Part shown: positions 22,240 through 33,296 of the stretch, in pieces
Position numbering within the stretch: position 1 is the stretch's first letter
How the letters are laid out: each line of letters opens with the position of its first letter
Position numbers and translations under genes: made by a program
Notes under the pieces: model-generated
What the model saw: only the letters and a program-made list of their open reading frames with translations
Told to the model about the DNA's origin: nothing
Database searches by the model: none
From: Notospermus geniculatus
Lineage: Eukaryota; Nemertea; Pilidiophora; Heteronemertea; Lineidae
Assembly (NCBI GenBank): GCA_002633025.1
Contig: NMRB01000331.1
Coordinates: 1,505-65,504 of the forward strand
Direction of reading: 5' to 3'
Length of the DNA: 64,000 nt

Positions 22240-23693
22240 TTTAGGGAAATGTTAAATGCTACAACACCTAGACTGTCAGTCGTGAAGAAAAGTGTGATGT
22301 CCCAGGCATATACGAGTGGTGGAGATGAGTACATAACAGAGAATTCTACACAACCATTAAATCCCCGCTGGATGAAACAGAAACGCCATTGAACATTCCT
22401 GTGTTGAAGAAAAACTGTGTAAAGTGCAAAAAACGCCATGTTCACTTTTAAATTCTGCAACATTTCCCAACAGGGTAATTCGTCCGAAGTCAATAAAAAG
22501 GAGTACATGTATTAATAACTGTTGATCACCGCGAAAATCTATATTACCATGCAGAATAATTGCTGCAGTCTGCAAACTTATGACAACATCACACGAGCAA
22601 ACCAAATCGAGAATAAATAACCGTAAAATTTTACCAAAAAGGTCACCGGCATATTCAAGCCGGACCGGAAGGACAATGCATTGTACACATTAGGCTATGT
22701 TACATTTAAGTCGTGGGTTGAAGTCATTTTACATTAGCAGCGAGCTTTGGGTAAAAGTTCCTGCATTCAGATACTTATGCTAGTCACATACTATGATATA
22801 ACGAAAAAAACCACTGATGCACTGGTCGTACTTATGGAGCACCTAAAATTACCAACGAATATTATTTTACCGGTCGTGTGCTTTCGTAGTAGCTGCAACG
22901 GTGATGACGTAATGACGTCATGATGATGTCATCGATGTCATCACAGATGAGGCACAATTATTTTACTCATCTATATATAGAAATATAGAATAAATCTTTC
23001 TTTTGGTATATGGAAGAAAACATATATACAAGATCAAGCTCAGACTTTTGTTTCGGAAGTCATCACTTGACGGTGATGCATGGGCTCCTTGGCAACGCTG
23101 TAAATGTTGTCATGGAAACCGTCGTTGCGTAGCAACGGAATGTGAAAGTGATACCAACCTAGCTACCATTTCGTCAGTCGAAATCCTGGTGCGTGGACAG
23201 CACAATATAGAAAGACAACGTTGAATATTTTGACCCTTTAAATAAAAAACCTGCGTTCGATTTTCTAGTCGAGGGAAACGGAAAAACAATGCACCTTCAA
23301 ATTGATCCAAACAAAAATAATGTCCAGCTGAATAAAAGGGATTACAGTTCGTTTCCAAATAAGTGAAACGTATGTAAGGTTTTTGAAACAAATGAATAAT
23401 CCTCGTCGTGTAGGGAGATCCTCCCCATCACGTAAATGCACAAACTTTGTCAGTGAATCGCCGACTTGTAAATTCCATGATAATCAAGATGAAACTGTCA
23501 CAGACAACATATCTGTTCTTCTTCAATAGAGTCGAAAACATCACTGGCCAAACAAACAACGTCAAGTTCCGCACCAACAATTTAGCAGACATGTTAGAGA
23601 TATATTTTACCGACGCTGTAACGATTACAGCCAACCCGATGAAACACGTCGAATATTTTTCATTACGCCATGTATTTCGAACGTCGATTAAGT
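22240..23693. other. 3' flank of the Sp6-9 gene, probably holding its 3' UTR
   Basis: No repeat or second coding region was recognised here. The stretch should contain the 3' untranslated region of the minus-strand Sp gene. I found no exact AATAAA on the minus strand close behind the stop codon; the nearest clear one I noticed is near 19965-19970. The mRNA end is therefore undefined. A cluster of CRE-like sites lies at 22897-22945. Confidence 0.4.
22897..22945. promoter_or_regulatory. Imperfect palindrome of CRE-like (TGACGTCA) sites
   Basis: One exact TGACGTCA plus several TGATGTCA and GATGACGTAA variants sit within about 50 bases, arranged as an imperfect inverted repeat (GTGATGAC at the left, GTCATCAC at the right). 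CREB/ATF proteins bind such octamers. The cluster is about 0.75 kb past the Sp stop codon. A regulatory role is inferred only from motif density. Confidence 0.3.
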
Positions 23694-24956
23694 TCATTCT
23701 CTGTGAATATGCTTTACGTCCACCTCCTGCTTTAGACCCTGGTGATTCAATGGGGATGTGGGGTTGACAGGGGTGTTTGGGGGCGAGAGACCCCCGTCAC
23801 CTTGACTGCATTCAGAGTCACTACTGCTTCCACTCTTCTTCCCACCGTTATGTGTTTTCACGTGTTTGCTCAAATGGTCGCTCCTCATAAACCGCTTATT
23901 GCACACCGGACAAGCGAACCTCTTTTCGCCCGTGTGTGTCCGTAGGTGGCGCTGCAGTTCGTCAGACCGGGTGAACCGTTTCCCACAAAACAACCAATTA
24001 CAGACAAATGGACGCTCGCCGGTATGCCAACGCAAATGCGCCTTAAGATGTGAAGTTTTGTTGTAAACTTTCCCACAACCAGGTATATGGCAGCTATGAA
24101 TGTTTTTTCGCTTTAGGTGGGCCCCTGCCGGGCCGAGTCGCTCTGCCTCTTGGCAGTTTGGGCAGTCACATGTCGCCCGGCCGGTATAGCGGCGCTGTGA
24201 TCGCGGGCTCGGTAGAGACGGGAGTCCAGGACGGGGTAGGAAGGGGTTAGAAACCGTGGTCGTACTGAGGTCGTTCTGCGATGGTAGCATAGATTTGTAT
24301 GTGTCCTGTAGAAGATGTTGACTCGATGAGAGGAATGGAGAGCCGTTTGACCCAAGCGCTCCGAGGGGGTAGTCCGAACTGGGATAATTTGCAGAAATTT
24401 GTGAATGAAGTCCACTCGCAGCATTCGAGACATCTGCGAACCAATTAGAATGATTTGAATGCATGTCCCACCAGGACGAGGCTGAATTGACCCCTGGGGC
24501 CTCGGCCTTTATGGTGTGAGACGCCGTGGGCACGTTGAACGGCCATGATTCATACGGGTGACCGGTTACCCCGGCAACCCGAGAATAAACACTCCCGAAT
24601 CCGCTGTTCCCGAGTCCAGAGTCGCCGTGCACTTTCTGAATTATAGAATCCGTTTGGACATGCGAATTTGCCGATGATGTCGGGTAGAATATATCTCCCT
24701 TGTACGGCGATGAACAGGATGACGTCACACTCGTGTTTGGATACGGCAAAGAAGCAGACGATATCGTTGTACTCAATCCGGGAACTCGTTGTGATGCGAG
24801 GGGTAGGCCGCTAGGTGTCGTGGCGGACGGGGTCGATTTTTTCCACGGATGGAACCCTTTTCCTACCGATGTGTCAGCCATTGGTGATTTGTCTTGGAGT
24901 TTATTGCACTGTGCGGCAAGCATTGCCAACGGGGTTCCACCAAACGATGGGTGTTC
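23694..24956 (-). CDS. Sp6-9 (Sp8-like): Sp6-9 family (Sp8/Sp9-like) zinc-finger transcription factor, main and last coding exon
   Basis: The exon encodes 420 residues up to a TGA at 23696-23694. Counting its first Glu (24956) as residue 1: an SPLAMLAA-like segment ([13 protein letters not shown]) at about 8-20, the FHPWK motif at 35-39, HPYESW at about 133, SSWWDM at about 160, a buttonhead box with C263, C265 and C268, then three C2H2 fingers (C289/C294/H307/H311, C319/C324/H337/H341, C349/C352/H365/H369). The finger helices [16 protein letters not shown] and RSDHLSKH are those of Sp/KLF proteins that bind GC boxes. The [18 protein letters not shown] linker and HPYESW separate it from Sp1-4 and Sp5. 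The first codon directly follows a pyrimidine-rich AG acceptor (phase 0), and the stop frame (TAG) lies in that acceptor, so translation starts in an upstream exon. The first in-exon ATG is at 24923. In the family this is a nuclear regulator of limb, appendage and neural development. Sp6-9 membership is near certain; Sp8 versus Sp9 cannot be decided. Confidence 0.96.
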   Translation of the reverse strand, partial: EHPSFGGTPLAMLAAQCNKLQDKSPMADTSVGKGFHPWKKSTPSATTPSGLPLASQRVPGLSTTISSASLPYPNTSVTSSCSSPYKGDIFYPTSSANSHVQTDSIIQKVHGDSGLGNSGFGSVYSRVAGVTGHPYESWPFNVPTASHTIKAEAPGVNSASSWWDMHSNHSNWFADVSNAASGLHSQISANYPSSDYPLGALGSNGSPFLSSSQHLLQDTYKSMLPSQNDLSTTTVSNPFLPRPGLPSLPSPRSQRRYTGRATCDCPNCQEAERLGPAGAHLKRKNIHSCHIPGCGKVYNKTSHLKAHLRWHTGERPFVCNWLFCGKRFTRSDELQRHLRTHTGEKRFACPVCNKRFMRSDHLSKHVKTHNGGKKSGSSSDSECSQGDGGLSPPNTPVNPTSPLNHQGLKQEVDVKHIHRE

Positions 24957-24980
24957 CTAAAAAGAGAAAGAAAAACAAAG
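24957..24980 (-). promoter_or_regulatory. 3' splice acceptor of the Sp6-9 exon
   Basis: Read on the minus strand, a long run of T and C ends in TTTTTAG at 24957, and coding starts with GAA at 24956. The last intron triplet is an in-frame TAG, so the reading frame cannot continue upstream unspliced. Human Sp7 and Sp8 have a similar arrangement: a few residues come from a first coding exon before the TPLAMLAA segment. Confidence 0.85.
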
Positions 24981-25068
24981 TATGAGAAACGAAGGTTGCT
25001 AATAAAAGGCGGAATGATAACATTGAATAAGTAAAACAAAGATATAAAATCCCTGCAAAGGAATAAAC

Positions 25069-25320
25069 GGAGTAAGAAATAAAAGTGGAAAATAAGAAAT
25101 GGAAAATTTTGGCAATTTACGCGAATTTTTCAATTTCACAAATTGGGAGAATTTTTTTTCCCATTTTAGAAATATTGCCCGAAAAATCAGACAAAATATC
25201 AAGCTATTTTAAGAAAATTTCTCAAAAATCGGAAATTTTTTTCTCCCAATTTGGGAAACTGAAAAATTCCAACAAAATTCCAAAAATTCCCACTTTTTCC
25301 ACTTTTATTTCTTACTCCCC
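25069..25320. mobile_element. AT-rich foldback MITE in the Sp intron, GGAGTAAGAAATAAAAG ends
   Basis: Second copy of the 6717-6967 family, mirrored around its centre (AATTTCTCAAAAATCGG). It starts about 110 bp upstream of the Sp exon acceptor, inside the presumed intron. Its right end contains an accidental GTAAGA donor preceded by an open ATG frame on the minus strand. Confidence 0.85.
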
Positions 25321-25329
25321 TAATGAATA

Positions 25330-26870
25330 AAATACGAAATGAACCGAATGTGTTCTGCATCATGTACTAAAGCGATGCGCACACATGGCTGAAAATCCTC
25401 AGACATTTCTGCCCGAAACTGTTTTGAAATCAGGCAGCAGTTTTAAACATGACTTCGCCTAAGACATGAAGAGAAGAATCCGGAAAAACGAACTACAATT
25501 TTTCCAGACCCGAACCTCCCACCTACTCGCAACTACTGCTGAAGAAACACTGCTAACTCTGGAAAAACGCATCTTGATAAATAGATCAATTTCGATACTG
25601 CAGAAATTTAGATATTTTTAGACAGTAACACATGTAACCGAAGACATAAATGCTTCAATTTGCGTCCAATGATACAAAAAATCCTTTCCTATCACATAAA
25701 ACGCAATCTCGATGGGCGTGCCCCGAAAATGTAAGATTAAGCGATCGAATTTCGGCATTTATACACAAAGGATAAGGCAACAGAATTTATTCTATCGTGT
25801 TCTATTTAAACCTGATGAAAGTGGAAAAGTATTTGGTAACGTGAGATGACGTCCACACCCCTTTGCATGCTTGAATGTTGTGTGTATGTTGGTGAGAGTG
25901 TCATGAAGTATAAAGTGAAAAATCCATACTGGAGGAATTAACGCGTAAAACATCAAATATCTGTTGGTGAGGAGATGTGGATTGATTTCTTGGATAAGGT
26001 TAAGCCCGAGTGAGAATTTTTTATCTTCGATTTTCCTCATTGTTTTCGTTTTTAACGCTTGATTTCTTGGAGAGGATGAAGCTTAACGAGTTGTTTTTTG
26101 TTCGTTTTGTAATACATATGCGTTATTTTCGTCTAAATTTATTCTCCATCTGTCGGCCTAAGCTATTGATCATCTGACAGGTGCTTTAAAAGAATGTTAG
26201 GTCTACACTTTATTGTTTAAACTAGCAACCCCAGCTCTTTTCAAATAAGGGTCTGTACTTATTTCGTAAACTCCCTATTATCTTCATCCATAAACCTTCC
26301 CATTCGTAAGAGTTTTTAAACTTGTGAATTTGATCCAGCCCGTTAATAGTTTTTACATTTTTTGAAGATAGCATGCACCAATAGGCTGCATCACAGCATT
26401 TTTTCATAAACTACTAGTAACACGTTTCTAAGTGTCGACCTGTATTCACATGCACAAACCTAAAATTCACTTCTACGCTGTTGCGTACTGACAAAGTCAA
26501 ACCTTCCTTTGTGAGCATGATTAGTACCTGTTAAGATTGACACCAATGCAAATAATATAAATGTACTCTTACAGCAAAGAGTAGACACATGAGTGGTGTA
26601 TGATTAATGATCTTGTCATTCAACCTCCTCCGTCGAACTGTTCGAAAATAGAAATCATTGACATGAAGTAAGAACAACGACGCCAACAGCCATGTCAATA
26701 TTAATTTCAAAAACGTTAAATGTTCAAATGTCTATGTGTTTCATTCAGTTACATGTACCACAAGTTTGATCTCATAGAACAAGTCACACTGGCCCTGGGC
26801 TGCATTTGAAACGCCCCCAAACGGTGAAGAATCAAACCAACGACCATGGACAACGCCACTGACCCCTAAT
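25330..26870. other. Presumed Sp6-9 intron and 5' region
   Basis: No repeat was recognised. This stretch should contain the intron preceding the Sp exon and perhaps the first exon and promoter. Only the candidate exon at 26573-26590 is offered. Confidence 0.35.
26573..26590 (-). CDS. Candidate short first coding exon of the Sp6-9 gene (speculative)
   Basis: On the minus strand an ATG at 26590 opens six codons (MCLLFA), followed at once by a GTAAGAG donor in phase 0. That phase matches the acceptor at 24956 and gives a 1.6 kb intron. Vertebrate Sp7/Sp8 first exons encode about seven residues of the form M-x-x-S-L-L-x, so length and phase fit. Short ATG-to-donor pairs are common by chance; another in-phase one sits at the MITE end near 25315. 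The Kozak context is weak (C at -3). Confidence 0.2.
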
Positions 26871-26878
26871 GTTTTCTT

Positions 26879-27065
26879 AAGCCCATTTCACACTGTAGCG
26901 ACTTAGGCGGGCGAATTCCCGCGAACTAGAATGAAATGGTCCATGGATCATGTACATGCCTCTCTCTGTCATTACACTATTATGTCCAAAGGGGTGAGCA
27001 CATGGTCCATAGACCATTTCATTCTAGATTCGCCCGCCTAAGTCGCCACAGTGTGACAGGGGCTT
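26879..27065. mobile_element. Foldback MITE with AGCCCATTTCACACTGTAGCG ends
   Basis: AAGCCCATTTCACACTGTAGCGACTTAGGCGGGCGAA mirrors the right end TTCGCCCGCCTAAG...CACAGTGTGACAGGGGCTT (shown in pieces). The inner stem is TAGAATGAAATGGTCCATGG. The CACACTG edge resembles the 3969 family. Confidence 0.85.
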
Positions 27066-27069
27066 TAGA

Positions 27070-28186
27070 GTGCACGATAAATGGATGCAGAAAGACATAA
27101 CTACTCAATCTTGGAAGGTCTTGAGTCCTCTGTTTACCAGTAACGAAGTGGACCGACCTTTACAGGCAACAGATCTCCTTCAAACCTTTCTTTCCACGTG
27201 TACATCTTAGCCAGACGCTTGCGTGTGTACATTTGAAGTACACGCACAGACTCTTGTGCACATACATTTGTAGGCCTGGCCTACGCCTCGTGACGATTTC
27301 ATCGTTTTTAGAAACTCATGCACACTGGGTAGGCCCACACTAAACATTTCAAGTATTGCACTGCAAATGAGCAGTCCCTCATACTCTCCGCCAAAACTTT
27401 TAGCGCACGAATCCAATGTTCCGTGCAGGCCAACTAACTCACCAACATTCCTGTACATGTATATGTGCACACATCCTTGTGTATACATACCGATTCGGTT
27501 TCAGGGCAAAACAGTTATATCTACATGAGTTATGTACACGTAATGCAAGTAAGCACTGCAAGTTAGTATGGGTAATTTTCTGATACCAGATCCCATCACT
27601 GTGAACGCCATCGAAGCAACGCCCATTGCCCTCGGCGGGCGTCCTCAAGAGCTATGACGTAACATTCCTGAAGGCGGCACACGTAGATTATTGCATCATA
27701 TTTTTGTGCAATTGTATTTTGATACACTCGAGTGCCATATCCATTGCTGACTTGACACAAGACAAAATGGGTGTACGGTTTATTCTTGTAATTATACATA
27801 CATGTATAATTTCGAGGTCAAGTTACAACTAGGTATCAATTTCATTGTTGCGTTAAATGACTCATCTCTCCGCAGGCGAAAAAACCACAAAAAGTCAACA
27901 TCTAAGGAAAAAGGTGATATCTCTATATATCGGAATCTGTGGGAGCGGCGAGCCACGTGACAAGATGCTACTGGCGATATCGTGGTTCATTCACAAAATT
28001 TTGCATTGCCATTTTCTCTCGCCAAGATTCGACCCGCAGACAAAATCCTCGAGGGAGATGACGTCATCAATACGGCCTAGTACTTCACCAATTTGAAGAA
28101 AGCCAAAAGTGCCATAAATGGATAACAAGGAAGCCAATCTGGACGTAAGAATATCGCATGCAAGTTTCACCGAAAGACAATGGCCG
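27070..28186. other. Intergenic DNA without recognised genes
   Basis: I see overlapping short ORFs on both strands, none with a recognisable domain, and a TACATACATGTATA tract near 27795. Confidence 0.4.
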
Positions 28187-29455
28187 TGCGGGTGATACTA
28201 AAACCCGACTCGGCATTGGCGATCACCCGGCACGAAGATGACAATGACAGTAATCAATAGGTTTCGAGCTCCGATCATACCAATTGTACCCCCGGGGAAC
28301 AATATTAGACGAATTATCTCCGCTTTTCCTGATAACGACTGACAAGTTTTGTCATCTAGAATAACTGAGGCTGTTAAACTTTTGACTTCGCCTCATATGC
28401 GCAATAATTAGCCAATTAGCAGTGATGAGCGATTTTGAGGAAAAATCGCCAATTCTCGTGCGCGCGAGATTCGACCATTTTGGTAAATTGCAGACGATAA
28501 TTTTCCTTCTTGCTTCCGCTCGGCATTGATCGAGAACAAGCATTTTGATTCGGAAGTGCACTCAAGTGACAATTTTACATAATTGGACAAATTGAAACGG
28601 TCTTGAGCCTTCGCGGTGATTAACGCTTTGTTTCTTAACTCTCGCGAGATTTTCACGAATGCACTCGGGTTTTCTCGCGAAGAAAACGAGAAGTGAATCA
28701 GTCAATCAGTCGATATTGGATTCTCGTGGAATGACGCCAAAATGTATTTTTAAATTTCTTCTTCAAAATGTACATGGGGCAAAGAAAACTATTTGTTAGA
28801 AAAGCAGCTATATTCACAATTTAGGGTACATTTTGGTTTTTGCCATTTGCAATGTCGATTTTTAATCAAAATGACAGAAAGGCCAGCATTAACTCAACCA
28901 CCAGTTACTCAGAAGGTGTATAGTGCAATTTCAAAACCGTCACCTCGGCTACCTAAAAAATAACGCAACTAAAAAGCCTATAATTATGGCAAAAATGATA
29001 AACGTACGGTCATGTGAAACCTGGAATATACTTAATAAGGGCTTCAAACAAGAATGGTTAGTGTCTAAATCAACCCTCTTTCAGGGGGTATGGTGTACAA
29101 TAATGACAGAAGCGTGTGCACGTTGATTTTCAAACTGTTTAGAATTTGAATGTGTCAGCTACACAATGGCGGAAGTGACGTATTATAATCAAGATGGCGG
29201 CCAGCTACAAGCAGACGATAGTCTTTGGATACCTACATTGTTTGAGATACTCGGGTACTGGTAAAACCCAGACTGGAGGGCGCATGCAAAATTCATTGGG
29301 AAATCTTATTTTTCGAGCTGAAAATGAATAATGGAAATGAATTAAATTGGTGCGTTATGATTCCAGCCTCACTATTTTCGGTAAATTATCCTCGATCCCT
29401 AGTTTTGCTGAAAATTTAAAAATAAAATAGCTAACTCCGACGTGGTATTTGGAAT

Positions 29456-29590
29456 TGAAATTAAAATTATAAATTATAAAATATGATTTTTTTAAATTTG
29501 AAATTTTGAAATTTGAAATTTTGAAACTTGAAAATAAAATTTTGAAATTGAATTTTTGAAATTTGCAAGTTTGAAATTTAAACTTTGTGA
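29456..29590. repeat. TTTGAAAT-type simple repeat, short allele
   Basis: Irregular runs of TTTGAAATTTTGAAATTTG. The counterpart at about 34560-34780 is roughly 85 bp longer, showing length instability between the copies. Confidence 0.85.
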
Positions 29591-30198
29591 AATAACACGA
29601 ATTTCAAAATCAGAATGACAAAAACAGTTCGTCTCTCAACGAAGCGTTAGTGTATACTTTGTGGAGATATTCAAAAGCAAGACGGGTCATATCACGCCTC
29701 GGGTATATCATTCGGTGATGTCACTCCTCGCGTGCCGACCTACTCCGCCCAAAGAAAATAACCACTGTTTTGTTTTACGGACTAGCAATCTCGAAAATGG
29801 CCAGAGTCACTCCCATCTCAGACAGAAGGTCTGCGTTAATTAACTCAACGTGTGTATCACCAATTTCGTTGTTCCAATCAACCACTGTCTTGTCCTGATT
29901 TTAGATGAACCCTGTCGCAGAATTGGTTAGGAATTGCTCTATCATTGACCTCCACGGTTCGGATTTTGTGACAAGCTCCAATTTGAATTTTATAACCAGC
30001 AACCGTGATATCTGTAGAGAATACAGGCAAAATGTTCGTAAATTTTTTGTAATGATGTCTAATTTGTTTTCGAAGATAGAGGACGTTTCTTAGGGTCATG
30101 ACAAAATCGATATTATCGAAAAGAATCGAGTGATATGGAGGTGATGAATAACATTATATTTTTGATTGCGATATATTCGTCCGTATTCACTTTACTAA

Positions 30199-30455
30199 AG
30201 GTACTGTCACATTGAAGTCGTTCTTAAAACGTCCTACCCCGTCCTAAAAAATCGTAGAACGGGCTAGAACGTGTAAGGTTGGCCAAATAATGTCTCGGAA
30301 GTTCTAGAGCACCCTTTCCGTCCAAGCCCGTCCATGAAGTTCGTAACAAGACTGTAAAAAGTTGCCACTACGTCCACTCCGTTAGCACACAGTTTGAGCC
30401 CATTCGGCAACATTTTCAAGAACGTACTGAGAACTAGCTCAGTGTGATGGGGGGC
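30199..30455 (+). mobile_element. MITE, CACACTGA family, in block copy 1
   Basis: GGTACTGTCACATTGAAGTCG opens and GCTCAGTGTGATGGGGGGC closes it. It matches 3969-4345 without the nested hairpin and 35400-35656 base for base apart from a few changes. Confidence 0.85.
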
Positions 30456-30779
30456 ATTATCGAGGGATGAATGACATTAAATTGTTGATTGCGATATACT
30501 CGAGTTGACCGTCGTCAGTTTCACAATTAATGATCGAGGGATGAATGACATTATATAGTTGATTGCGACATATTCGAGTCGACTGTTTCATAGTTAGATA
30601 ACCACATGTTATTTTTGTTCATCCATAAAAGCCAAACGATTGGAATTAGCCTCTGACCGTAGGCCTTACTACTGCAGAGGGCGTTCATGCTTTATCTTGA
30701 TGAACTGATCCTGAGATGAGAAAGTACGGTATATAGTAAAGCATTTTTTTTTGTTTTTCAGGTCATTTTCCCTATTTCT

Positions 30780-30889
30780 GGGGCCTGTTTCATAAAGTGA
30801 CTTTAAGCTAATAGTACCTTTAACCAAATGGAAAACGCAATGAAGTTAATGGTACCATTAGCTAAAAGTCACTTTATGAAACAGGCCCC
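30780..30889. mobile_element. Foldback MITE, GGGGCCTGTTTCATAAAGTG cap
   Basis: GGGGCCTGTTTCATAAAGTGAC mirrors GTCACTTTATGAAACAGGCCCC around a TTAGC/GCTAA stem. Confidence 0.9.
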
Positions 30890-31473
30890 TGGTTGTAATT
30901 TGATAAACGGAACTCTGACACACGAAGAATGCAGGATGCGAGTTTCAAATGTCTAGATTGTTCTAGTGACTCGACGGTGAACAAGGCAGAAAAAAATAAA
31001 CAGAAAAATGAAATTTTATACGTTATGCGATCAGAAACCATTTGATAAAAAGTCAGATGTGTAGTTTGTCAATACAATGGTGTTAGCAACAGAAATCAAT
31101 AAAAACTCATGAGAGTGAATATCTAAAAGTCAATTTGAAAAGAATTTGAATTGAAGTCGGAAAGATCAAATAGTCAACTGCCCCCGGATATATTTTTACC
31201 CAGAATGCCCACGAGCGGAAGAAAGTATCAGACACCAATACGGCAATTCCGAATCGAAAATCGCGCTGGAAATTTGAGAATGGGATAATCACCGGTAATT
31301 AAAGAGGACCCTGTAGCTACTCACTCTTAAAGGGAACGTTGCTTTTAAAACCACAAAATGACTGTCCCACTCATGTGGAAAATAACTAATGAATTAATAG
31401 CAATTAGAGAATAGAGTGTCCCCTTTAAATTTCCCTCTCTTCAATAGGTATTTTGTGTTCTTCCGGACAAAGT

Positions 31474-31600
31474 CAATGGTTGGTATATTTATTAAAAAGT
31501 TAGCAAATGCTTTTACTATGATTTGCACAGCTATGTCCAATGTAAATGTATTACAGATCTTGAAGTAAAAGCATTTGCTACCTAAATATCAGTCATTGGT
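31474..31600. mobile_element. Foldback MITE, AGCAAATGC stem, absent from block copy 2
   Basis: TTAGCAAATGCTTTTACT mirrors AGTAAAAGCATTTGCTA; outer CAATGGTTGGTATATTTATT pairs loosely with AAATATCAGTCATTGG. Related to 53187-53311 and to the stems of 324-701. Confidence 0.75.
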
Positions 31601-31713
31601 TTATCTTTTTCATAGAGAAAAAATCAACCTTCCTTCCTAGTGAAGGTACTTAGTAATATTGTTATCGTTTTTGAAAAAAAGTCAAACTTGACCAATCAAG
31701 TTTCTGTATCATC

Positions 31714-31949
31714 TACTCTAAACTCCCACTTACCTGTCCCATTCCTGAACTCAGAAAAATGACCAAATCCTAAGTTGAAGATACGCACGCTGTCAAGTGT
31801 CATTCTTTGCCAGGCTCGGGAGTGGGACAAGTAAGTGGACAGGACATTACTGTTTCTGACCATACCCGCACCTCATTATCTTCAACTTAGGATTTAGCCA
31901 TTTTTTCAGAAAGTTCAGAAATGGGACAGGTAAGTGGGAATTAAGAGTA
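31714..31949. mobile_element. Foldback MITE with TACTCTAAACTCCCACTTACC ends, absent from block copy 2
   Basis: TACTCTAAACTCCCACTTAC and its inverse GTAAGTGGGAATTAAGAGTA bound arms containing ATCCTAAGTTGAAGATA. The full relative is 43336-43566. Each end contains the 5' splice-site consensus CAGGTAAGT facing outward. Confidence 0.85.
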
Positions 31950-32838
31950 TTTACAACGTACCCCTATAACGCTTCAGCCTGCTCGCGAATGAATTTTTCA
32001 TGAATCCCGCAGGAGGATATATGTCTTGGAACTATTTTACTGAGCGGAAGACCACGATGATATTTGCATCAAACTAACAAAATAGTAATAAATTGTAATC
32101 TACAACACTCGTTCATTAATTGTTCCTTAGAAAAAAAATGTCTCGAAAAAGGCGTGCGTCTTTTATTGATATTATTACAGTTAATAAGAGCTCGTAATAA
32201 TAACCTCATTTAATTTTTTGTCGATTTTTCAAATTATCCGCCTGCTATCTCGGTTTTCGTTCCACCGGCACTATTTTCCCAATCATCAAAAGTCACTTTT
32301 TACACAGACCATCACAACGTCTTGAATACTCTGAATGTGACAACCACGCGCCACTAACATTATTGCGTCGTTCAACGTAGAAAGCGTCCACCATCTTCAG
32401 CGGGACGTGTGCCCGTACAAAGATCTTTATCCGCTATCGAGACAAATCGGGATTACATTTGACTCGGAGACATATCCGAGGCTGTACACCGCCGCCTCCT
32501 GGGCGAGTAAAAACGCTGCGGCATCATCACAGCTTCGCCGCCGCGCTGACATCTGACAACATGATATTCACAACCTGGGCACAAGCGCCGCTGTCACAAC
32601 ACAACAATCGTAGCACTCTTACAATTTATTTTGACGAAACATAAATCTGGTGTTAAGATTTGAAGAGGCTTTGGGACAAAGACAAGGGGCTGTGATTGAA
32701 CCCAAGGGTTCTATACGCTCATCGGAGCATTAATAACTCGGAAATACACTTTTCATTTCACTCAACAAAAGTGCATATGGCTGCCGCGCGTGGCCGACCA
32801 ATTAGATATCTTTTAATTGCCGGCTGCGGGCCTGACGC

Positions 32839-33296
32839 NNNNNNNNNNNNNNNNNNNNNNNNNNNNNNNNNNNNNNNNNNNNNNNNNNNNNNNNNNNNNN
32901 NNNNNNNNNNNNNNNNNNNNNNNNNNNNNNNNNNNNNNNNNNNNNNNNNNNNNNNNNNNNNNNNNNNNNNNNNNNNNNNNNNNNNNNNNNNNNNNNNNNN
33001 NNNNNNNNNNNNNNNNNNNNNNNNNNNNNNNNNNNNNNNNNNNNNNNNNNNNNNNNNNNNNNNNNNNNNNNNNNNNNNNNNNNNNNNNNNNNNNNNNNNN
33101 NNNNNNNNNNNNNNNNNNNNNNNNNNNNNNNNNNNNNNNNNNNNNNNNNNNNNNNNNNNNNNNNNNNNNNNNNNNNNNNNNNNNNNNNNNNNNNNNNNNN
33201 NNNNNNNNNNNNNNNNNNNNNNNNNNNNNNNNNNNNNNNNNNNNNNNNNNNNNNNNNNNNNNNNNNNNNNNNNNNNNNNNNNNNNNNNNNNNNNNN
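32839..33296. other. Assembly gap (458 N)
   Basis: A run of undetermined bases between two copies of the same block. ORFs drawn across it are meaningless. Confidence 1.

Larger units (their letters stand above)
28187..32838 (+). repeat. 4.65 kb block, copy 1 (ends at the N gap)
   Basis: Co-linear with 33297-37241 at high identity. Differences: an insertion of about 800 bp (31444-32244), a shorter TTTGAAAT tract (29456-29590), no GGTAAT run, and scattered substitutions. It ends exactly at the gap. I recognise no coding sequence in it. Confidence 0.95.

Noticed and set aside
23885-24444. ORFs on both strands overlapping the Sp exon
   Set aside because: Shadow frames of the zinc-finger coding sequence.
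31725-31745. ATGGGACAG + GTAAGT as the Sp first exon
   Set aside because: It is phase-compatible but lies at the end of a dispersed MITE (another copy at 43336), absent from block copy 2.
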